Below are positions 45,626 through 54,983 of a stretch of 64,000 bases of DNA, one piece after another; position 1 is the stretch's first letter, and every line of letters begins with the position of its first letter. The notes beneath the pieces were generated by a model. That model was not told where the DNA came from, ran no database searches, and saw nothing but the letters and a program-made list of their open reading frames with translations. A program made the translations under genes and the position numbers. The stretch is taken from positions 62,001 to 126,000 of the forward strand of contig NZ_JAKWJR010000011.1 of the NCBI RefSeq assembly GCF_022761125.1, read 5' to 3'. The DNA comes from Nocardioides sp. SR21 (GTDB taxonomy: Bacteria > Actinomycetota > Actinomycetes > Propionibacteriales > Nocardioidaceae).

Positions 45626-46897
45626 ATGGGCAGCGTCGTCGTCATCGGTGGTGGGTTCGGGGGCCTGGCCGCCGCCGTCCGGCTGGCCAAGCTCGGCCAC
45701 GAGGTCACCCTCGTCGAGCGCACCGACACCCTCGGCGGCGCGCTGTCGGCCGTGAGCGAGGACGGCTACACGTGGGACGCGGGACCGTCGTACACGTTGC
45801 TGCCGGCGGTGGTCCGCGACCTGTTCCGCAAGTCCGGCCGGCCGCTGGAGCGCGAGATCGACCTGGTGCCGCTCGACCTGCTGCGCGAGCACCGGTTCGA
45901 GGACGGCACGTCGCTGCGACTGCCGCACGGGCGCGCGGCCCAGCTCGCGGCGTTCGACGAGCTCGGCGCCGGGCTCGGGAGGCAGTGGGTCGACCACGTC
46001 GCGTCGTACGCCGACGACTGGGAGGTGCTGCGCCGCGGGTACCTCGAGAACCCCTGGGACCCGTCCGACGCGCCGGCGCTGCTCGACAGCCGGGAGACGC
46101 TGTTCAAGCGGCTGAGGAAGACGTTCAAGGACGAGCGGCTGCGGCTGGTGGCCGGGCACCCGTTCGTCGCCGAGGGGCACGACCTGCGCAACGTGCCGGC
46201 GTGGCTCGGGACCAGGTCGTACGTCGAGCAGCGGTTCGGGGCGTGGACGGTCGAGGGTGGGCTGGCACAGCTCGGCTCGGTGCTCGCCGCGCGTCTCGCG
46301 ACCCGCAAGGTCGAGGTGCTGACCGGCACCACCGTCACCGACCTGGTCGTGCGGTCGGGCCGGGTCGCCGCGGTCGCGACGACGGACGGAGAGCTCGCGG
46401 CCGACGTCGTGGTGTGCGCGGTCGACCCGCGCGGGCTGCCCGCGCTCGCGTCGTACGTGCGCAGGACGATGCCGGCGATCCCTCCGGTCGTCGTGCACGT
46501 CGGCCTGTCCGGCGAGGCGCCCGACCTCCCCCACGAGCTGGTGCTGCACGGCGACCCGATGCTGGTGGTGCGCCGGCAGGGCAACGCGCTGACGATCCAC
46601 GGGCGCGGCAAGCTGTCGGAGGACATCCTGCGGGCGCTGGCGCGGCACAAGATCGACGTCCGCGCGCAGGTCGAGGCGCGCGTCGACCGCAGCCCGCGCA
46701 CGCAGGTCGAGCACTGGGGCAGCTCGCCGATGGGCGTGCTGTGGCAGGGCCGTGGCACCGTGCGGCAGCGGCTCGGCCCGCGCACCCCCGTCGCCGGCGT
46801 GTACGCCGCCGGAGCGCACGCGACGCCCGGCGCGGGACTGCCGTTCGTCGGCCTCTCCGCGGCGCTGGTCGCCGCGGAGGTGGGTCCGGCGGGTTAG
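45626..46897 (+). CDS. CrtI/phytoene-desaturase-like FAD oxidoreductase
   Basis: 423 residues. The N-terminal FAD-binding motif VVVIGGGFGGLAAAVRLAKLGHEVTLVE is perfect, and a C-terminal GVYAAGAHATPGAGLPFVGLSAALVA is the second flavin motif of the carotenoid desaturase family. Its neighbour two genes downstream is a polyprenyl synthase, so an isoprenoid substrate is plausible. No phytoene synthase is seen in the window. Convergent with metF; the two stops overlap by 4 nt. Confidence 0.88.
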   Translation: MGSVVVIGGGFGGLAAAVRLAKLGHEVTLVERTDTLGGALSAVSEDGYTWDAGPSYTLLPAVVRDLFRKSGRPLEREIDLVPLDLLREHRFEDGTSLRLPHGRAAQLAAFDELGAGLGRQWVDHVASYADDWEVLRRGYLENPWDPSDAPALLDSRETLFKRLRKTFKDERLRLVAGHPFVAEGHDLRNVPAWLGTRSYVEQRFGAWTVEGGLAQLGSVLAARLATRKVEVLTGTTVTDLVVRSGRVAAVATTDGELAADVVVCAVDPRGLPALASYVRRTMPAIPPVVVHVGLSGEAPDLPHELVLHGDPMLVVRRQGNALTIHGRGKLSEDILRALARHKIDVRAQVEARVDRSPRTQVEHWGSSPMGVLWQGRGTVRQRLGPRTPVAGVYAAGAHATPGAGLPFVGLSAALVAAEVGPAG

Positions 46898-47784
46898 ACC
46901 GACATGTTCAGCGCGGCGAAGATCTCGCGCGTCGCCTTGGAGCGGTTCAGCGTGTAGAAGTGCAGGCCCGGCGCGCCGCCGGCCAGCAGCTCCTCGCAGA
47001 GCTCCGCGGCGAGCTCGATGCCGGCCGCGCGCATCGCGACCGGGTCGCCGTCGTGGGCGGAGATCCGCGCCACGACCTCGGCCGGCACGTCGGTGCCGAT
47101 CAGCTCGCCCTGGCGGCGGATGTTCGCGAGGTTCAGGATCGGCATGATGCCCGGCAGGATCGGCAGGTCGACGCCGCGAGCACGCACCCGCTCGACCAGC
47201 GCGAAGTAGTCCGCGGCCCGGAAGAACATCTGGGTGACCGCGAACTCCGCTCCCGCGCGGGCCTTGGCGACCAGGACGTCGGCGTCGTGGTCGAGCGACT
47301 CCGCCGACGGGTGCCCCTCGGGGAACGCCGCGACGCCGACGCTGAAGTCGCCCCGGCCGCGCGCCAGCTCGACGAGCTCGACGGCGTGGGTGAGCCCGCC
47401 GTCGGTCGGCGTCCAGTCCGCGCGCGGGCCCTCCGCCGGGTCGCCGCGCAGCACCATCACGTTGCCGATCCCGGCGGCGCCGTACGCGTCGAGGATGCCC
47501 TCGAGCTCCTCGCGGGTGTGGCCGACACAGGTCAGGTGCGCCATCGCGGTCAGCGAGGTCTCGGCGGCGATCCGGCTGGTGACGCGGACCGTCGTGTCGC
47601 GGGTCGAGCCGCCGGCGCCGTACGTCACGGAGACGAACGTCGGGCGGTACGGCTCCAGGTCACGGATCGCCTGGAACAGCTGCTCCTCGCCCGCCTCGTC
47701 CTTCGGCGGGAAGAACTCGAACGAGAAGGACCGCTCGCCCTGACGGACGAGGTCCCCGATCCGCCGCGCGCTCTCGTTCCCCAT
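46894..47784 (-). CDS. metF: 5,10-methylenetetrahydrofolate reductase
   Basis: 296 residues, FAD-dependent TIM barrel that makes 5-methyl-THF for methionine synthesis. FSFEFFPPKDE, SVTYGAGGS, HLTCVGHT and PGIMPI are family motifs. The orthologue Rv2172c lies in the same neighbourhood in M. tuberculosis. The start at 47784 is divergent from the polyprenyl synthase. Confidence 0.93.
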   Translation of the reverse strand: MGNESARRIGDLVRQGERSFSFEFFPPKDEAGEEQLFQAIRDLEPYRPTFVSVTYGAGGSTRDTTVRVTSRIAAETSLTAMAHLTCVGHTREELEGILDAYGAAGIGNVMVLRGDPAEGPRADWTPTDGGLTHAVELVELARGRGDFSVGVAAFPEGHPSAESLDHDADVLVAKARAGAEFAVTQMFFRAADYFALVERVRARGVDLPILPGIMPILNLANIRRQGELIGTDVPAEVVARISAHDGDPVAMRAAGIELAAELCEELLAGGAPGLHFYTLNRSKATREIFAALNMSV

Positions 47785-47862
47785 GCGCCACAGTCTAGGT
47801 TCGGGCCCGGCCGCGGCCGGGAGGTGTCCAGTGGCCGAGTGGCAACCACTAGTCTCGACGCC

Positions 47863-48927
47863 GTGACCGGATGGGACAGCGCTGGATTCCGGGCCGGCAT
47901 CCAGTCCGCGCTCGACGCGTTCATCGACGAGCAGGCGGCGACGCTGGCCCCGCTCGGCGGCGACGCCTCCCGCCTGGTGCGCGAGGCGCGGACGTCGGTG
48001 TCCGGTGGGAAGCGGTTCCGCGCCGCGTTCTGCTATTGGGGCCACCGGGCCGTACGCCCCGCTCCCGCCGACGAGACCGCGCTGGTGCGCGCGTGCGCGT
48101 CGCTCGAGCTGCTGCACGCGAGCGCGCTGGTCCACGACGACTACATGGACGCCTCCGACACGCGCCGCGGCCGTCCGGCCACGCACCGGCTCTTCGAGGC
48201 GGAGCACGGCGAGGCCGGCTGGCGCGGCGACCCGGAGCAGTACGGCGCCGCCGCGGCGATCCTGCTCGGCGACCTGCTGCTCAGCTGGTCCGACGAGCTG
48301 CTGCGCCGCTGCGGGCTGCCGTTCGCCGAGGTGGCGCCGGCGCTCGAGGTCTTCGACCGCTGCCGCTCCGAGGTGATCGCGGGGCAGTTCCTCGACGTCT
48401 CGGTCCAGGCCCGCGGCCGCGCCGACGTCGAGACCGCGATGACCGTGCTGCGCTACAAGTCCGCGAAGTACTCCATCGAGCGGCCGCTGCACATCGGCGC
48501 CGCGCTCGCCGGCGCCTCCCCCGAGACGATGGCGCAGCTGTCGTCGTTCGGGCTCCCGCTCGGGGAGGCGTTCCAGCTCCGCGACGACCTGCTCGGCGTG
48601 TTCGGCGACCCCGCCACCACCGGCAAGCCCGCCGGCGACGACCTCATCGAGGGCAAGCGCACCGTGCTGGTCGCCCTCGCCCTCGACACCGCCTCCCCCG
48701 CCGACGCGGCCCTCCTCGACCGCTCGCTCGGCACCGACCTCTCCGAGGACCAGGTCGCCGTGCTCCGGGAGATCATCGACGCCTCCGGCGCCCACGCGCA
48801 GGTCGAGGAGGTCATCGGCTCGCTCGGCGACCACGCGGTCACAGCGCTCGACAAGGCCGACCTCGACGACGCGGCCCGCGAGGTCCTGCGTGAGCTCGCG
48901 TCGGCGGCGACCCAGCGCGTGGTGTGA
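47863..48927 (+). CDS. idsA2: polyprenyl (geranylgeranyl-type) diphosphate synthase
   Basis: 354 residues, all-helical isoprenoid synthase. The first Asp-rich motif is LVHDDYMDASDTRRG and the second FQLRDDLLGVFGD, with GKRFR and EGKRTVL supplying conserved Lys/Arg. It condenses isopentenyl diphosphate to C15-C20 or longer chains; product length cannot be read reliably. Corresponds in position to idsA2 (Rv2173). Starts with GTG at 47863. Confidence 0.93.
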   Translation: MTGWDSAGFRAGIQSALDAFIDEQAATLAPLGGDASRLVREARTSVSGGKRFRAAFCYWGHRAVRPAPADETALVRACASLELLHASALVHDDYMDASDTRRGRPATHRLFEAEHGEAGWRGDPEQYGAAAAILLGDLLLSWSDELLRRCGLPFAEVAPALEVFDRCRSEVIAGQFLDVSVQARGRADVETAMTVLRYKSAKYSIERPLHIGAALAGASPETMAQLSSFGLPLGEAFQLRDDLLGVFGDPATTGKPAGDDLIEGKRTVLVALALDTASPADAALLDRSLGTDLSEDQVAVLREIIDASGAHAQVEEVIGSLGDHAVTALDKADLDDAAREVLRELASAATQRVV

Positions 48928-48972
48928 GTCGTCCGCCTCAGGCGGGTCTCCAGCAACCCAGAGGCGGACGAC
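48928..48972. terminator. bidirectional terminator
   Basis: A perfect 12-bp stem (gtcgtccgcctc at 48928-48939 with its complement at 48961-48972) around a 21-nt loop. It starts directly after the polyprenyl synthase stop and ends 4 nt before the stop of the convergent Rv2175c-like gene. Confidence 0.82.
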
Positions 48973-48976
48973 CCGG

Positions 48977-49351
48977 CTACAGCGACATCGCCTGGGCGCG
49001 GCGCTTGGTCTCGCTGCCCCGGTTCTCCCGCAGCGCGTCGATCGGGCGGCCGGGGAGGGTCTCGTCGTCGGTGTAGAGCCAGGCGATGCACTCGCGGTCG
49101 TCGTAGCGGCCGTCGTGCAGGATCGTGAGCAGGCCGGGCAGGCCCTTGACCACGAGCCCGTCCTGGATGAACAGCGCGGGGACCTGCTGCCCGGCACCCG
49201 GTGACGGGACGGCGGCGGCGAGCTCGTGCTCGCGGATCATCGTGCGCACCTTGCCGACCGTCACGCCGAGCTGACGGGCGGCCTCGGCCCAGTCGATCCA
49301 CTCCGGGACCAGGGTGGCGAGGTCGGCGTCGGCGAGTCTGGGTTCGTTCAT
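48977..49351 (-). CDS. Rv2175c-like winged helix DNA-binding protein
   Basis: 124 residues. A helix-turn-helix (WIDWAEAARQLGVTVGKVRTMIREHEL) is followed by a compact domain containing FIQDGLVVKGLPGLLTILHDGRYDD. In M. tuberculosis the equivalent Rv2175c is phosphorylated by the kinase PknL encoded next to it. Here the two genes are divergent, their starts 130 nt apart, so shared control is likely. The DNA target is unknown. Confidence 0.9.
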   Translation of the reverse strand: MNEPRLADADLATLVPEWIDWAEAARQLGVTVGKVRTMIREHELAAAVPSPGAGQQVPALFIQDGLVVKGLPGLLTILHDGRYDDRECIAWLYTDDETLPGRPIDALRENRGSETKRRAQAMSL

Positions 49352-49481
49352 GGGGACATTCTCCCACCGCCCCACACGTGGTCCGCGCCACGCCGAGAGC
49401 GCCTCAGCGCCGTACCTGCTCCGGTCGTCCGTACGATTGAGGCTCCGGATCCTTCCCCATCCGGTTCGCAGGAGGGTCGCA

Positions 49482-51470
49482 GTGCAGCCAGGTCGACAGT
49501 CGGACGGGCACGCCCAGGTGGGCGCCGACGGCGCGAGCGACCCCATGGTCGGCCGGCTCCTGGACGGTCGCTACCGGATCGGGTCCCGCATCGCGCGCGG
49601 CGGCATGGCCAGTGTGTACGAGGCCACCGACATGCGACTCGACCGCACGGTCGCGGTCAAGGTCATGCACGCGGGCATGGGCGACGACGACGAGTTCGCG
49701 GCCCGGTTCGTGCGCGAGGCACGCGCGGCGGCCCGGCTCTCCCACCCCAACGTGGTCGCGGTGTTCGACCAGGGCACCGACGGCGACGCGGTCTTCCTCG
49801 CGATGGAGCTGGTCGACGGCCACACCCTGCGCGACGTGATCCGCAAGGAGTCCCCGATGCCGCCGGCGAAGGCGCTGGCGCTGATCGAGCCGGTGCTCTC
49901 CGCGCTCGCCGCCGCGCACCGGGCCTCGCTGATCCACCGCGACGTGAAGCCCGAGAACGTCCTGATCGCCACGGACCCGAACTCGGGCGCGAGCCGCATC
50001 AAGGTCGCCGACTTCGGCCTGGCCCGCGCGATCAGCGCCGAGACCCAGCACACCGCCACCGGCGGCGTGCTGATCGGCACCGTCTCCTACCTCGCGCCCG
50101 AGCTGGTCGTCGACGGCCGCGCCGACGCGCGCGCCGACGTGTACGCCGCGGGCGTCGTGCTCTACGAGCTCCTCACCGGCACGAAGCCGCACGAGGGCGA
50201 GTCGCCGATCCAGGTCGCCTACAAGCACGTCCACGAGGACGTCCCGCCCCCGTCGCGGCTGGTGCCCGGGATCCCGCCGTACGTCGACGCGCTGGTCGCC
50301 CGCGCCACCGCGCGCGACCGGACCCAGCGTCCGGCCGACGCCGCCGTGCTGCTCCACCAGGTGCACCGGGTGAGCCAGGCCCTCGGCGAGGGGGTCGTCG
50401 ACGACCCGGACCTGACCTCCGACCTGACGCCGCTGATGACGCAGTTCCGCGAGGACACCACGGAGGTGCCCGCGGAGGAGCTGTCGGAGCCGACCACGTT
50501 CCTGCAGACCACGCCTCCGCCTCCGCCGGTCCCGACGCCTCGCAAGACCCCGTCGTCTCGGTCACCGCGCCCGCCGCGGCGACGCCGACGCGGGCTGGTC
50601 GCCACGATCCTCGCGGTGCTGCTCGTCGCCGGTCTCGGCGTGGGCGCGTGGTGGTTCCTCGACGGCCGCTACACCAGCACCCCGGGCGTCCTCGGCCTGA
50701 GCAAGGCCGACGCCGAGGCCGAGCTCGACGACGCCGGGCTCGAGGCCGAGTGGGGCGACAAGGCCTACTCCGAGACCGTCCCGGTCGGACGCGTGATCAG
50801 CACCGACCCGGAGCCGGGCGCCCAGGTCGTCGACGGCGGCACGGTCACGGTCGTGCTCTCGCTCGGCAAGGAGCGCTACGACGTACCCAAGCTCCGCGGC
50901 ATGACCGAGGACGAGGCTCAGGACGCCCTCGCCGACACCGACCTCGCGTTCGGCACCACCACGGGCGCCTGGTCCGACACAGTCCCCGAGGGACAGGTCA
51001 TCAGCAGCGACCCCAAGGCGGGTACGACGCTCAAGCCGGACACCGCCGTCGACCTGGTCGTCAGCAAGGGCCCGAAGCCGGTCGAGCTCAAGGACTGGGT
51101 CGGCAAGCCGGTCAACGACGCGATGGCGTGGCTGGGCGACCGAGGGCTGACCGGCAAGGTCGCGGACCAGGAGTACTCCGACACCGTCCCGGACGGCTCG
51201 ATCATCTCGATGGACCCGCCGGGCGGCACGACGGTGCACAGCGGCGACGAGGTCTCGTTCGTCGTCTCGCAGGGACCCGAGCTGATCGAGGTGCCATCGG
51301 TGCGCGCGCAGGGCGTCGACGCCGCGACCGCGACCCTCCAGGCGCTCGGCTTCAAGGTCGTGACCGAGGAGGCGCCGGGCTACCTGGGCCTCGGCTTCGT
51401 GTTCTCCCAGGACCCGGGCGGCGGCGAGCGGGTGCCGAAGGGCTCCACGATCACCCTGAACCTCATCTAA
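49482..51470 (+). CDS. pknL: Ser/Thr protein kinase with four PASTA domains
   Basis: 662 residues. The kinase domain (about 25-300) has the glycine loop IARGGMASV, VAVKVMH, HRDVKPEN and DFGLARA. A Pro/Arg-rich juxtamembrane stretch, one helix (about 370-391) and four extracellular PASTA repeats (about 394-662) follow. PASTA domains sense muropeptides or lipid II, tying the kinase to wall state. The name follows position beside the Rv2175c-like gene; M. tuberculosis PknL itself has no PASTA. The GTG at 49482 follows GGAGGG. Confidence 0.93.
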   Translation: MQPGRQSDGHAQVGADGASDPMVGRLLDGRYRIGSRIARGGMASVYEATDMRLDRTVAVKVMHAGMGDDDEFAARFVREARAAARLSHPNVVAVFDQGTDGDAVFLAMELVDGHTLRDVIRKESPMPPAKALALIEPVLSALAAAHRASLIHRDVKPENVLIATDPNSGASRIKVADFGLARAISAETQHTATGGVLIGTVSYLAPELVVDGRADARADVYAAGVVLYELLTGTKPHEGESPIQVAYKHVHEDVPPPSRLVPGIPPYVDALVARATARDRTQRPADAAVLLHQVHRVSQALGEGVVDDPDLTSDLTPLMTQFREDTTEVPAEELSEPTTFLQTTPPPPPVPTPRKTPSSRSPRPPRRRRRGLVATILAVLLVAGLGVGAWWFLDGRYTSTPGVLGLSKADAEAELDDAGLEAEWGDKAYSETVPVGRVISTDPEPGAQVVDGGTVTVVLSLGKERYDVPKLRGMTEDEAQDALADTDLAFGTTTGAWSDTVPEGQVISSDPKAGTTLKPDTAVDLVVSKGPKPVELKDWVGKPVNDAMAWLGDRGLTGKVADQEYSDTVPDGSIISMDPPGGTTVHSGDEVSFVVSQGPELIEVPSVRAQGVDAATATLQALGFKVVTEEAPGYLGLGFVFSQDPGGGERVPKGSTITLNLI

Positions 51471-51496
51471 GGTCGGCCGCTCGGTAGGTTGTCGCG

Positions 51497-52363
51497 GTGC
51501 GCAACCCGATCGGAACCCACGTCCTGGTCGGCAAGGGCCTCGTTGACGGCGCCGTCGCGAACGCCGACCTCGTCGGCTGCGAGACGTTCCAGATCTTCGT
51601 CGGCAACCCGCGCGGCTGGGCGCTGACCGAGGGCAGGCCCGCCGAGGACGCGCGGTTCCGCGACCTGATGGCCGAGCGTGGAACGCGGACCTTCATCCAC
51701 GCGCCGTACCTCGTGAACCTCGGCTCCCCGACCGAGAAGACCTACGAGAACTCCGTCGCGTCCGTCGCGCACAACCTCAAGCGGGCCGCGCAGATCGGCG
51801 CCGAGGGCGTGGTGGTGCACACCGGGTCGTACGTCGTGCCCGGAAAGGGACCGGGCGACGACACGGCGGCGATGAAGCAGGTCCGCGAGGCACTCCTCCC
51901 CCTCCTGGACGCGATCGAGGACGACGCCGCGCCCTGGCTGCTGCTGGAGCCGACCGCTGGGCAGGGTCGGTCCCTGTGCGCCGGCGTCGAGGACCTGGCG
52001 CCGTACCTCGACGCCCTCGACAACCACCCCAAGGCCGGGATCTGCCTGGACACCTGCCACGTGTTCGCCGCCGGCGCGCCCCTCGACGAGCCCGGCGGCG
52101 CGACCGCCACCGTCGACCGGATCGTCGAGATCGGCGGCCCCGGCCGGCTGCGGCTGATCCACGCCAACGACTCGATGGACGTGCGCGGCGCGTTCAAGGA
52201 CCGGCACCAGCGCATCGGCGAGGGACACATCGGCGAGGCGGCGTTCGCGGAGCTGTTCGCGCACCCGGCGACCGAGGGCGTGCCGTTCATCCTCGAGACG
52301 CCCGACTCGCGCGACGCCGACACCCGCGACATCCCGCTGTTGAAGAGGCTGCGCGATGGGTGA
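51497..52363 (+). CDS. nfo: endonuclease IV (apurinic/apyrimidinic)
   Basis: 288 residues, a TIM barrel with three zinc ions that cuts DNA at abasic sites. GTHVLVGKGLVDGAV, FIHAPYLVNLGSP, GVVVHTGSY, LLLEPTAGQG, CLDTCHVFAAG, RLIHANDSMD and a final ILETPD supply the His/Asp/Glu ligands. It starts with GTG and overlaps the next gene by 8 nt. Confidence 0.95.
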   Translation: MRNPIGTHVLVGKGLVDGAVANADLVGCETFQIFVGNPRGWALTEGRPAEDARFRDLMAERGTRTFIHAPYLVNLGSPTEKTYENSVASVAHNLKRAAQIGAEGVVVHTGSYVVPGKGPGDDTAAMKQVREALLPLLDAIEDDAAPWLLLEPTAGQGRSLCAGVEDLAPYLDALDNHPKAGICLDTCHVFAAGAPLDEPGGATATVDRIVEIGGPGRLRLIHANDSMDVRGAFKDRHQRIGEGHIGEAAFAELFAHPATEGVPFILETPDSRDADTRDIPLLKRLRDG

Positions 52364-53246
52364 GCGCCGTACGTCCCTGGTCGCGACGCTCGTCCTCATC
52401 GGCATCACCGCCTGCTGGGGCTCGACGTTCTTCCTGATCCACGACCTGGTCGACCGGATCCCGGCCGTGGACTTCCTCGCGGTGCGCTTCTCGATCGCCG
52501 GCGTGCTGCTGCTGGTCGTCGCGCCGAAGGCCGTGCTGCGGCTCTCCGCCCGGGCGCGCCGCCAGGCGGTCGTCCTCGGTGGCCTGTACGGCGTCGCGCA
52601 GATCCTGCAGACCGCGGGACTCGCGCACACCCCGGCCAGCGTCTCGGGCTTCATCACCGGGATGTACGTCGTCGCGACTCCCCTGTTCGCCGCGGTGCTG
52701 CTGCACAACAGGATCACGCGGATGACCTGGCTCGCCGTGCTCCTGGCGTTCGCGGGGCTCGCCGTGCTCACCCTCGACGGGTTCTCGATCGGGTACGGCG
52801 AGGCGCTGACGTTCGTGGCCGCGATGCTCTACGCGCTGCACATCGTGGGGCTCGGCGCCTGGTCGAACGCGCGCGACGCCCTCGGGCTCGCGATCCTCCA
52901 GGTGGTGATGGTCGCGGTGATCTGCCTGGTCGCCAGCGCGCCCGGCGGCATCGTGCTGCCCGCCGACCGCCAGGACTGGCTGGCGGTCGTGTACATGGCG
53001 GTCTTCCCGGCCGCGCTCGCACTGCTCGGGCAGACCTGGGCGCAGGCGCACCTCTCCGCCACCCGCACCGCGATCGTGATGAGCATGGAGCCGGTGTTCG
53101 CGGCGTTCTTCGCGGTGCTGTTCGGCGGTGAGTCGTTCACGCTGCGCATGGCCACCGGCGGCGCGATGGTGCTCGCCGCCATGCTGCTGGTCGAGGTCGG
53201 ACCGCGTCGCAAGATCGAGGGCGAGGTCCCCCACATCGCTGTCTGA
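52356..53246 (+). CDS. EamA/DMT-family transporter
   Basis: 296 residues with ten membrane helices in two EamA repeats. The first half has ACWGSTFFLIHDLVDRIPAVDFLAVRF, and the second QTWAQAHLSATRTAIVMSMEPVFAAFFAVLFGGE, typical of RhaT/YdcZ-like exporters of amino acids or other metabolites. The substrate is unknown. Confidence 0.9.
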   Translation: MGERRTSLVATLVLIGITACWGSTFFLIHDLVDRIPAVDFLAVRFSIAGVLLLVVAPKAVLRLSARARRQAVVLGGLYGVAQILQTAGLAHTPASVSGFITGMYVVATPLFAAVLLHNRITRMTWLAVLLAFAGLAVLTLDGFSIGYGEALTFVAAMLYALHIVGLGAWSNARDALGLAILQVVMVAVICLVASAPGGIVLPADRQDWLAVVYMAVFPAALALLGQTWAQAHLSATRTAIVMSMEPVFAAFFAVLFGGESFTLRMATGGAMVLAAMLLVEVGPRRKIEGEVPHIAV

Positions 53247-53469
53247 CGGGCCCCTGGTGGACCCCCGTGCCCATTGGTCCTAGTACCTCCCATTTCCGTC
53301 CGCGCGGGCGCCTCGTCGTCCTAGCGTGTCCACGATCGATCGCGACGGTCATGTCCCCCACGGCGTGAGCGATCAAGGGGGTTCGTTGCCCTCGTCCGCA
53401 GCGCAGCGGCGGACGATGGCAGCGGACGCCCTAGTCTTGGCTCCCGACGAGACGTCGTGAGGGAGGGCC
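53247..53469. other. 223-nt intergenic region with an imperfect dyad
   Basis: No gene found. ggtcctagtacc (53277-53288) is a 10-of-12 palindrome, and a ccccc...ggggg pairing spans about 53353-53383. This must hold the promoter of the zinc-ribbon gene. I cannot match it to a known riboswitch or regulator site. Confidence 0.4.
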
Positions 53470-54318
53470 ATGAAGGACTGCACGAACTGCGGACACGAGC
53501 TCGGTGTCGGCCGGTTCTGCACGAACTGCGGCCACCCGATCGACTGGGGCACCACCGACACCGCCGAGCGGCCGACCGTGTCGTCGCCACCACCGGCGCG
53601 GTTCCCGCTGTACGCCGACGAGCCCGAGCCGACCACCCCGGACCGTCGTACCGGCGCTTGGGTCACCTGGCTCGCCGTCGCGGTGGCGCTCACGCTCGTG
53701 GCGGGGCTGGGCTTCTGGCTGCTGACCCGTGGCGACGGGGACGGCGACGCGACCGGCGCGCCCGCCACCTCGGAGTCCGCGGGGCCGAGCGAGGAGCCGA
53801 CAGCGGAGTCCTCGCCGACCACGGATCCCGTCTCCGAGCCCGGCGAGCTGGCGTCGCGCTCCGAGGTCGAGGTGCCGGCGACCGACCCGCCCGGCCAGGA
53901 CGTCTCGGGCAACCCGGTCAGCTTCGAGGGCGCGAACCTGCTCGACGGCGCGGCCGAGACCTGCTGGCGGATGCCCGGCGACGGCACCGGCGAGGAGATC
54001 GTCGTGACCCTGCCCGCCGAGACCCGGCTGCGCAGCGTCGGCATGATCAACGGCTACGCGAAGACCGCGCAGGACCCGCAGGGCCGCGAGCTCGACTGGT
54101 ACCACGGCAACCGCCGGATCCTCAGCGCCGAGTGGGTCTTCGACGACGGCAGCACCCTCGTGCAGAACTTCGACGACGACCCGGCGATGCAGAGCGTCGA
54201 CGTCGACGTCACGACCACGACGATCACGATCCGGCTGCTCGACGTCTCACCGCCCGGGAACGGACCGGCCGGCCGTAACTACACCGCGGTCAGCGAGCTC
54301 TCGTTCGTCGGGCGCTGA
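53470..54318 (+). CDS. zinc-ribbon membrane protein with C-terminal jelly-roll-like domain
   Basis: 282 residues. The N-terminus holds a zinc ribbon, CTNCGHELGVGRFCTNCGH (four Cys), then one membrane helix (about 64-85), an acidic Ser/Thr/Pro linker, and an extracytoplasmic domain beginning VSFEGANLLDGAAETCWRMPG. That domain resembles the NADase-type/discoidin glycan-binding fold. Together this suggests a surface sensor or binding protein. Its TGA overlaps the start of the next gene by one nucleotide (TGATG). Confidence 0.8.
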   Translation: MKDCTNCGHELGVGRFCTNCGHPIDWGTTDTAERPTVSSPPPARFPLYADEPEPTTPDRRTGAWVTWLAVAVALTLVAGLGFWLLTRGDGDGDATGAPATSESAGPSEEPTAESSPTTDPVSEPGELASRSEVEVPATDPPGQDVSGNPVSFEGANLLDGAAETCWRMPGDGTGEEIVVTLPAETRLRSVGMINGYAKTAQDPQGRELDWYHGNRRILSAEWVFDDGSTLVQNFDDDPAMQSVDVDVTTTTITIRLLDVSPPGNGPAGRNYTAVSELSFVGR

Positions 54319-54983
54319 TGCGAAGCGTCGCCCTCGCTCTCGCCGCCGGCCTGCTGGCGTTGGCGGGGTGCGGCGAGGACGAGCCCGAGCAGCCGCCGGT
54401 CCTGCTGCTGCCCGGGTACGGCGGCAGCACCGCCGACCTGATGGACCTCGCCGACGCCCTCGAGGCCGACGGCCGGACGGCGGTGCTCGTGCCGCTGGCC
54501 CCGGCCGGCACCGACGACCTGCGCGACCAGGTCGAGCTCGTCGAGGAGGCGGCCGATGGCGACACCGTCGACGTGGTCGGCTTCTCCGCGGGCGGCCTGG
54601 TGGCCAGGCTCTGGGTGGCCGACGGTGGCGACGCCCGCCGCGTCGTCACCCTCGCGACGCCCCACCACGGCACGGAGCTCGTCCTCGGCATCGACGACTG
54701 CCCACCGGCCTGCCAGCAGCTCGGCCCGGACAGCGACGTGATCGCCGAGCTCAACGCCGGGGACGAGACGCCGGCCGGCACCGAGTGGGTGACGATCTGG
54801 TCGGAGGTCGACGACGCCGTCCTGCCGCCGGACTCGGCGCACCTCGACGGCGCGCAGGACTTCACCATCCAGTCGGTGTGCCCGGGGCTGGACATCGCCC
54901 ATGCCGACACCCCCGGCGACCCCGCGGTGATCGCGATGGTCCTCGACGTGCTCGCCGGCGACGAGCCCGAGGTCGATTGCTAG
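54318..54983 (+). CDS. lipase-like alpha/beta-hydrolase lipoprotein
   Basis: 221 residues with a lipobox LAGC (Cys at about 18) and a GPI-lipase/PGAP1-like core: LLLPGYGGSTADLMDLADAL, nucleophile Ser in VVGFSAGGLVARLWV, and LATPHHGTEL. The final catalytic His is probably in DIAHADTPGD. It is co-transcribed with the zinc-ribbon gene. Esterase activity is inferred. Convergent with the threonine aldolase, the stops sharing ctag. Confidence 0.85.
   Translation: MRSVALALAAGLLALAGCGEDEPEQPPVLLLPGYGGSTADLMDLADALEADGRTAVLVPLAPAGTDDLRDQVELVEEAADGDTVDVVGFSAGGLVARLWVADGGDARRVVTLATPHHGTELVLGIDDCPPACQQLGPDSDVIAELNAGDETPAGTEWVTIWSEVDDAVLPPDSAHLDGAQDFTIQSVCPGLDIAHADTPGDPAVIAMVLDVLAGDEPEVDC

Noticed and set aside
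45772..48927. 1051-codon plus-strand frame running across the CrtI-like gene, metF and the polyprenyl synthase
   Set aside because: Only its last 354 codons (from 47863) encode a recognisable protein; the rest is a shadow frame of other genes.
53247..53469. Possible riboswitch upstream of the zinc-ribbon gene
   Set aside because: The pairings I can find are short and none matches a known riboswitch core.
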